Source of the DNA: JACZWZ01 sp964194935
GTDB taxonomy: Bacteria; Actinomycetota; Acidimicrobiia; Spongiisociales; UBA11373
Direction: 5' to 3'
Length of the DNA: 9,988 nt
NCBI GenBank assembly: GCA_964194935.1
Contig: CAXMOL010000100.1
Location: 1-9,988 of the forward strand
In this document: piece by piece, positions 5,495 through 9,988 of the stretch
How the letters are laid out: each line of letters begins with the position of its first letter
How positions within the stretch are numbered: the stretch's first letter is position 1
Position numbers and translations under genes: made by a program
Notes under the pieces: model-generated
Databases searched by the model: none
What the model was told of the DNA's origin: nothing
Seen by the model: the letters and a program-made list of their open reading frames with translations, nothing else

Positions 5495-6693
5495 AGTTCA
5501 CCTATCACGAGATGGTTCAGCACCTACGCGACCTGGTCCCCGAGATCAGCACAGCCGAACTCGCCAAACGACTCGACAACCCGCCGGTAATGATCGACAT
5601 TCGCGAGCCGAATGAAGTGGTGGGGGGAATGATCCCGACCTCCTATCACGTCCCCCGCGGAGTTCTCGAACAAACGATCTGGCTCATCGTTCCCGACCCG
5701 ACCGCCGAGATCGTCCTGATCTGCAGCGGCGGCAATCGATCGGTCCTGTCGGGAGCCTCACTGCGATCGATGGGCTTCGAAAACGTCGTGTCGCTGGCAG
5801 GCGGAACGACAGCGTGGCGCCTGCAGGGCCATCCGATCATCGTTCCCGGCGTCGAACCGGCGACAGACACCGCAGTACCCGTCCTGACGGCAGATGACGA
5901 GGCCCGTTATGCGCGCCATCTGGTGCTCGACGGGGTGGGACGGGAAGGGCAACAGCGCCTTGCGGCTGCGTCGGTCCTCATCGTCGGCGTGGGTGGTCTC
6001 GGCTCTCCCGTCGGTCTGTACCTCGCGGCTGCCGGCGTCGGCCGGATAGGACTGGTCGACCCAGATGTCGTCGACGTCACCAACCTGCAACGTCAGGTCA
6101 TCCCCGCCACTGTCCGCATCGGGATGGGCAAGGTCGAGTCGGCTGCAATCGCCATCGGGCGCCTCAACCCGGGCGTAGCCGTCGAACAACACCGGGTCGC
6201 CCTGGCCGCCGACAATGCTTTGTCTCTCCTCGAGGGATACGACGTGGTGATCGACGCCGCCGACAATTTCCCGGCCAGATACCTACTCAACGATGCTTCG
6301 CTGCACCTGCGAATCCCGGTGGTCCACGGATCTGTCTACCGGTTCGAGGGGCAGGCGACAGTGTTTCGACCTTATTCCGGGCCTTGTTACCGCTGCCTGT
6401 TCCCACAGCCGCCGCCTCCGGAGCTGGCCCCGAATTGTGCGGAGGCAGGTGTCCTGGGGGTTCTCCCCGGCACGATCGGAATGATCCAGGCGACCGAGGC
6501 CCTCAAGCTGATCCTCGACACTGGAGACACCCTCGAGGGTCGACTGCTGACCTACGACGCCCTTGGAGCGGTATTCGACACGCTCTCGCTACGGCGTGAC
6601 CCCGAGTGCCCTGCGTGCGGGGATGAGAATCGGCTACCGCTACTGACGGACTACGACGAAGCCTGCGCTCCTCGCACAGCCGACCCCCGCTAG
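5491..6693 (+). CDS. moeB: Rhodanese-ThiF/MoeB fusion: sulfur-carrier adenylyltransferase/sulfurtransferase
   Basis: A 400-residue, two-domain cytosolic enzyme. The N-terminal rhodanese domain (about 19-117) contains VMIDIREPNEV and the persulfide loop CSGGNRS at 78-84, with C78 as the sulfur-accepting cysteine. The C-terminal E1-like domain (about 135-385) contains RYARHLVL at 139-146, the ATP loop GVGGLGSP at 166-173, D190/D192, NLQRQ at 198-202, K214 and DAADNF at 255-260. It also has C316 in NCAEAGVLGVLPG, and the zinc pairs C299/C302 and C373/C376. Such proteins adenylate the C-terminus of a ubiquitin-like carrier (MoaD, ThiS, CysO) and load sulfur on it. All key residues seem present. 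The usual MoeZ/MOCS3 order is E1 then rhodanese; here it is reversed. The start is the ATG overlapping the JAMM stop; longer in-frame starts would lie inside the JAMM gene. The symbol is family-level; the true carrier is unknown. Confidence 0.93.
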   Translation: MKFTYHEMVQHLRDLVPEISTAELAKRLDNPPVMIDIREPNEVVGGMIPTSYHVPRGVLEQTIWLIVPDPTAEIVLICSGGNRSVLSGASLRSMGFENVVSLAGGTTAWRLQGHPIIVPGVEPATDTAVPVLTADDEARYARHLVLDGVGREGQQRLAAASVLIVGVGGLGSPVGLYLAAAGVGRIGLVDPDVVDVTNLQRQVIPATVRIGMGKVESAAIAIGRLNPGVAVEQHRVALAADNALSLLEGYDVVIDAADNFPARYLLNDASLHLRIPVVHGSVYRFEGQATVFRPYSGPCYRCLFPQPPPPELAPNCAEAGVLGVLPGTIGMIQATEALKLILDTGDTLEGRLLTYDALGAVFDTLSLRRDPECPACGDENRLPLLTDYDEACAPRTADPR

Positions 6694-7973
6694 GTGCCGA
6701 CCAAACGCCAGACCAGACCGATCGATTGCAGCAGATACACCTCGCCGGTCGGACCCACGCCGAATGAAGTCAATGGACCCAGCGAAGGCAGGAACACGTC
6801 ATTGGGATCGGTAAAGACCCTGGTCTCGAGCGGGTCGCTGCGCAGGCCCCATACCTCTCCCGAGCAGTAGTCACCGAACAGATAAGTACCGACCAACTCC
6901 GGGATCGCCGCCCCTCGGTACACGACACCTCCGGTTACAGAGCACCTGCCGCCGTCGTGGAAGTACTCGAATATCGGACCGGTAAACGGGTCGCCGTCAC
7001 ACGGCTCGAAGCGAAAACAATGGGTTCCCTCGAGCAGCGGCCATCCGGCGTTGGTGCCGGGCCGGGATGCATCGAGCAGATCGATCTCCTCCCACGCAGC
7101 CTGTCCGACGTCTGCCACCCACAGGTCGGCACCGTCGAACGAGAAACGCCACGGGTTTCGCAACCCCCACGCCCACACCTCGGGCGCTCCCCCGACACCG
7201 TCGACGAAAGGATTGTCGGCAGGAATGCCGTACGGATCGCCGCCGTCGAGGTCGAGCCGAAGAATCGTGCCGAGCAGAGTTGTCGGATCCTGCCCGTTGT
7301 CGAACTGATCATTGGCTCCCCCACCGTCACCGAGCCCGATGAACAAGAGCCCATCGGGTCCAAATGCGACCATTCCACCGTTGTGATTGGAAGCCGGCTG
7401 ACCGTGAGAAAGTATCTCCGTGCGGCTGTCGGGGTCGGCCACACCGGCGGCACCAAGCCGATACTCGACGATCGCCGTCGATCCGTCACGTGCTGAGTAA
7501 TGAACAATCATTCGATCGACATCGTCCGGGTCGAAGGCGATTCCAAGCAGGCCCTGTTCTCCTGAGAACCGCACCTCATCGGCGATATCGAGGACCACGG
7601 AGGTAGAGCCGGCTTCCAGATCAAGGGCGTACACCACACCGGGTTGATCTACGACGAATAGCCGGCTGTCGCCGGCCCGCGCGGTCGCCAGAATCGGCTG
7701 TCGGAATCCATCGGCAACCAACTCGACATCGAGGTCAATGTCGCCAAGCGGAACCGCCGGCATCGAGGTGACGGTGGAAGTCGAGGATTGAGGTGTCACA
7801 CCATCGGTCGTCGGCGGGGTGACGACCGAAATCGCCGGAGGCGTGGTCGAGGTCACCACGCCTATCGAGACGGTCGTGGTCCCCGAAGAATCAGCACAGG
7901 CTCCGAGCAACACCGCCATTGCCACCGCGGCAACCATCAGCCCGAAGCTCGCTGTTAGACGGCGTCTATTCAT
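6690..7973 (-). CDS. Glucose/sorbosone dehydrogenase-family (PQQ-type beta-propeller) lipoprotein
   Basis: A 427-residue exported protein. The N-terminus has MNRRR, a hydrophobic stretch and the lipobox LGAC with C26, so it is probably lipid-anchored outside the membrane. A Ser/Thr/Pro-rich linker (about 28-75) leads to a beta-propeller of the GSDH family (about 80-427). Seen: GEQGLLGIAFDP at 138-149, NHNGG at 196-200 with the likely catalytic-base H197, GPDGLLFIGLGDGG, GLRNPWRFS at 270-278, ADVGQAAWEEIDLL, a SVTGGVVYRG strand and GTYLFGDYCSGEVW. Family knowledge: members oxidise aldose sugars or related aldehydes with PQQ, but many homologues have no proven cofactor or substrate. The ATG at 7973 overlaps the nitrilase stop by 8 bases, implying coupled translation. 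Its stop shares a CTAG with the opposing rhodanese-ThiF stop. Confidence 0.88.
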   Translation of the reverse strand: MNRRRLTASFGLMVAAVAMAVLLGACADSSGTTTVSIGVVTSTTPPAISVVTPPTTDGVTPQSSTSTVTSMPAVPLGDIDLDVELVADGFRQPILATARAGDSRLFVVDQPGVVYALDLEAGSTSVVLDIADEVRFSGEQGLLGIAFDPDDVDRMIVHYSARDGSTAIVEYRLGAAGVADPDSRTEILSHGQPASNHNGGMVAFGPDGLLFIGLGDGGGANDQFDNGQDPTTLLGTILRLDLDGGDPYGIPADNPFVDGVGGAPEVWAWGLRNPWRFSFDGADLWVADVGQAAWEEIDLLDASRPGTNAGWPLLEGTHCFRFEPCDGDPFTGPIFEYFHDGGRCSVTGGVVYRGAAIPELVGTYLFGDYCSGEVWGLRSDPLETRVFTDPNDVFLPSLGPLTSFGVGPTGEVYLLQSIGLVWRLVGT

Positions 7974-8733
7974 CTACGTAGCGCGGGTAGGTGAATTTGG
8001 CTCGCTCAGCGTCGATCGGATCGATCGTCACTGTCGCATACGGTTCCTCTTCCGAGGTCGTTGCCAGGACGTCTCCATCGGGATCGATTATCCAACCGAG
8101 GCCTCCCCAGCGAATACCGATCGCATCCGTCCCGCTGTGGTTGCTCGACATGGAGAAGGCACCCGACATGACGGCGGCAGCGCGGCCACCGGCGAGCCAC
8201 TTGTCGCGGCTCGACCACTCGGTCGCTCGCGGCGTCGCCAACAGCACGATCCCGTCCCGGCCAAAGGCTCTTGCGTGTTCGGTAAACCAGACCTCGGTAC
8301 ACACCAGGAATCCAACGGCACCCGCTGCGGTCTGAATCACCGGAAAGGACCCGTCGCCACGGTGGTACCAAGTCGCCTCCCAGAACTCGTGTTCGTCGGG
8401 CAGGTAGTACTTGCGGTGGGATGGGCGGTGGGCGCCTTCCTCCCACACGAATGTCTCGTTGTGGCGTGTCCCTTCGGCGACGATGGGGCGGGCTCCGAGA
8501 ACGGTGACGGCACCCAATTCACCAAGCCGTTCCATCCACAGCTCATGCTCGGCAACAGAGTCGGCCCATCTCGCTGCGTCGACCTCTTTGGTAGCCGCCA
8601 GCCACACCGAAAACGGCATCTCGGGCAGGAGCACCACATCAGAATCGTTGGCCGCGCAATGTTCGACGAGGCCCTGCCAGGCATCGGAGCGCCGCTCCGG
8701 GTCGTGCGGAAGCTCGCAGACGGTGAGGTTCAT
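7966..8733 (-). CDS. Nitrilase-superfamily carbon-nitrogen hydrolase
   Basis: A 255-residue cytosolic amidohydrolase. The Glu-Lys-Cys triad is visible: E38 in VVLLPEMPF, K108 in SHRKYYLPDE and C145 in VGFLVCTEVWF. The family sandwich ends with GWIIDPDGDVLATTSEEEP. Length is normal for the family. The nitrilase superfamily cleaves C-N bonds of amides, carbamoyl groups or nitriles; this branch cannot be fixed by eye, and amidase/N-carbamoyl hydrolase is more likely than true nitrilase by frequency. The start at ATG 8733 is supported by a GGAGG on the minus strand at 8744-8748, 10 bases upstream. This is one of the few clear Shine-Dalgarno sites in the window. It heads a two-gene unit with the sugar-dehydrogenase lipoprotein, overlapping by 8 bases. 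Its 93-base upstream spacer holds a small direct/inverted repeat. Confidence 0.9.
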   Translation of the reverse strand: MNLTVCELPHDPERRSDAWQGLVEHCAANDSDVVLLPEMPFSVWLAATKEVDAARWADSVAEHELWMERLGELGAVTVLGARPIVAEGTRHNETFVWEEGAHRPSHRKYYLPDEHEFWEATWYHRGDGSFPVIQTAAGAVGFLVCTEVWFTEHARAFGRDGIVLLATPRATEWSSRDKWLAGGRAAAVMSGAFSMSSNHSGTDAIGIRWGGLGWIIDPDGDVLATTSEEEPYATVTIDPIDAERAKFTYPRYVDE

Positions 8734-8743
8734 GGTCCGGGTG

Positions 8744-8748
8744 CCTCC
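8744..8748 (-). promoter_or_regulatory. Ribosome binding site (GGAGG) of the nitrilase-family gene
   Basis: Minus-strand GGAGG lies 10 bases before the ATG at 8733. It contrasts with the five genes whose start is preceded only by a -10-like box. A CATATT hexamer (4 of 6 to TATAAT) immediately precedes it and could be the -10, giving a very short leader; this is uncertain. Confidence 0.5.
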
Positions 8749-8756
8749 AATATGAA

Positions 8757-8779
8757 CACTGAAGCGTCAGTCACTGAAG
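8757..8779. repeat. Short direct repeat CACTGAAG x2 with internal palindrome, upstream of the nitrilase gene
   Basis: CACTGAAG occurs at 8757-8764 and 8772-8779, a 15-base period. TCAGTCACTGA at 8767-8777 is a perfect palindrome around the central C. The site sits about 25-45 bases before the nitrilase start, where an operator could be. Binding of a regulator is inference; short repeats of this size also arise by chance. Confidence 0.35.
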
Positions 8780-8826
8780 TGCGATTGTGCCAGCGCGCAG
8801 CATCGGAGCCAATCCACCCCGATCAA

Positions 8827-9988
8827 TCACACGGCCTTTAGCGCCCGTTCCAGGTCGAGGAGAAGGTCGTCGGAGTGTTCGATCCCAACCGAGAGACGCA
8901 CCAGGCCGTCTGTGATCCCGAACGCCTCCTTCTCTTCGGCGCTCGCAGCCGAATGGGTCATGGTCGCCGGGTGCTCGGCGAGTGACTCCACCGAGCCGAG
9001 GCTGACCGCCAGCTTTATTAGCCCGAGGGCGTCGAGGAAGCGATACGCCTCCAGTTCCCCACCTTCCAACTCGACGGCGACCATCGCACCGGGACCCTTG
9101 CACTGGCGCTGATAGAGCTCCCAATTGGGGTGCCCCTCATCGATGTGTCCGAGCCAATTGACCCGCTTGACCTTGTCGTGGCCACGCAGGTAGTCAGCGA
9201 CGACCTGTGCGTTTTCGGCCTGTTTGTCCATCCGAATCCGAAGCGTCTTGAGGCTCCTCAGCAGCAGCCACCCGACAAAGGGACTCGTCATCGTCCCGAG
9301 CATTATCCGCATCTCCTTGAGTGGCGCCATGACCTCCTTGGAGCCGGTGGCGGCTCCGGCAATCAGGTCGCTGTGACCGCCTAGGTACTTCGTGGCCGAG
9401 TACAGGACGATGTCGACTCCGTGTTCGAGGGGACTCTGAAACACCGGTCCCAGGAAAGTGTTGTCGACCGCCACCGGAACCTTGCGCTCAGGAGTGGAGT
9501 GCTCGGCAGCAAACCGAACACATTCGGCCATATCAACTAGATCGTTAGTCGGGTTGGCCGGAGTCTCGAGCAGGATGAGGCCGAGTTGGCCGTCCGCCTG
9601 CTCGACCCGTCTCGAGATCTCGTCCGCAGGTGTGTTGAGATCGAATCTGATCACTTCGATCCCGAATTGGGAGAGGATCGTCTCGATGAAGTGATGAGTC
9701 CCACCGTAGATCGGGGTGCTGGCCAGCAGCACATCGCCTGGTCGCAGGTACGACCACAGCGTGGTGGTGATAGCCGCCATCCCACTGTCGAACAGAAGTC
9801 CCTCCTCGGCTCCGTCCCACAAAGCAATGCGCTCCTCAGCGATTTGTAGGTCAGGATTGTTGATCCGGGAGTAGATGAGGTCCCGTTCTTCTTCCGCATT
9901 GGCGGTGTCGAGGCCATAGGCAAGCTGAAACGCCCGCTTGCCGGCAGCTGCACTCTCGAACTCAAAGGTTGATGTCTGGTAGATCGGG
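8827..9988 (-). CDS. Cystathionine gamma-synthase/gamma-lyase-family PLP enzyme, partial (N-terminus off window)
   Basis: About 386 residues are visible, reading in from the right edge with PIYQTSTFEFESAAAG, so perhaps 30-50 N-terminal residues are missing. Seen in order: DLIYSRINNPDLQIAEERIA, GLLFDSGMAAI, the PLP-stacking tyrosine region STPIYGGTHHF, ETPANPTND, VAVDNTFLGPVFQSP and the Schiff-base lysine in YSATKYLGGHSD (Lys codon at 9388-9390). The C-terminal domain includes VSLGSVESLAEHPATMTH and GLVRLSVGIEHSDDLL. These are hallmarks of the Cys/Met-metabolism PLP family (transsulfuration, methionine gamma-lyase, O-acyl-homoserine sulfhydrylase). Which reaction it carries out cannot be decided by eye. 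Translation is open to the edge, so the start is outside the window; a TTG near 9822 is inside the fold and is not the start. It ends 93 bases before the nitrilase start. Confidence 0.93.
   Translation of the reverse strand, partial: PIYQTSTFEFESAAAGKRAFQLAYGLDTANAEEERDLIYSRINNPDLQIAEERIALWDGAEEGLLFDSGMAAITTTLWSYLRPGDVLLASTPIYGGTHHFIETILSQFGIEVIRFDLNTPADEISRRVEQADGQLGLILLETPANPTNDLVDMAECVRFAAEHSTPERKVPVAVDNTFLGPVFQSPLEHGVDIVLYSATKYLGGHSDLIAGAATGSKEVMAPLKEMRIMLGTMTSPFVGWLLLRSLKTLRIRMDKQAENAQVVADYLRGHDKVKRVNWLGHIDEGHPNWELYQRQCKGPGAMVAVELEGGELEAYRFLDALGLIKLAVSLGSVESLAEHPATMTHSAASAEEKEAFGITDGLVRLSVGIEHSDDLLLDLERALKAV

Noticed and set aside
7819..8841. A 340-codon open frame on the plus strand antisense to the nitrilase and lipoprotein genes
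   Set aside because: The opposite strand carries two complete genes with catalytic motifs. The frame looks like low-complexity Arg/Gly/Pro/His translation typical of GC-rich antisense shadows, with no recognisable domain.
8827..9822. TTG at 9822 as the start of the cystathionine-synthase-family gene
   Set aside because: Translation remains open and clearly homologous upstream to the window edge (YSRINNP, PIYQTSTF), so the true start lies outside.

Overview
The window is GC-rich and gene-dense, with no gene-free stretch longer than about 100 bases. I see no tRNA, rRNA, CRISPR array, insertion sequence or phage gene. It reads as ordinary bacterial chromosome. Frequent GTG starts, G/C at third codon positions, a mycobacterial-type PIN-PhoH protein and start codons placed 7-8 bases after a TANNNT -10 box (leaderless transcripts) suggest an actinobacterium, perhaps Acidimicrobiia-like. 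The lineage is an inference, not something the sequence proves.

Layout. On the minus strand at the left edge is gpsA (1-767, cut at its C-terminus), divergent from a plus-strand PIN-PhoH ATPase (841-2166). This is followed after 10 bases by an 84-residue acidic orphan (2177-2431), then an MFS-type membrane transporter (2464-3729). The transporter converges, 3 bases apart, on a 73-residue minus-strand orphan (3733-3954). That orphan is divergent from a zinc-dependent alcohol dehydrogenase (4038-5063). Next come a JAMM metalloprotease (5090-5494) and, overlapping its stop codon, a rhodanese-ThiF/MoeB fusion (5491-6693). The fusion converges on a two-gene minus-strand unit, sharing a single CTAG for both stop codons. 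That unit is a nitrilase-superfamily amidohydrolase (7966-8733) followed, with an 8-base overlap, by a glucose/sorbosone-dehydrogenase lipoprotein (6690-7973). The right edge holds most of a cystathionine gamma-synthase-family PLP enzyme on the minus strand (8827-9988, N-terminus missing).

How the genes relate. The clearest functional pair is the JAMM protease plus rhodanese-E1 fusion. Together they carry the activating, sulfur-transferring and processing parts of a sulfur-carrier pathway of the CysO/MoaD/ThiS kind, but no carrier protein or cysteine synthase is present here. The cystathionine-synthase-family gene about 2 kb away is also sulfur metabolism, but lies in a separate unit. The other genes (lipid precursor synthesis, RNA metabolism, transport, redox) look like independent housekeeping or accessory functions.

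The most notable non-coding signal is regulatory. Five of the seven genes that begin a transcription unit in this window have a TANNNT hexamer exactly 7 (four genes) or 8 (one gene) bases before the start codon. This fits leaderless mRNAs and also fixes several otherwise ambiguous starts.
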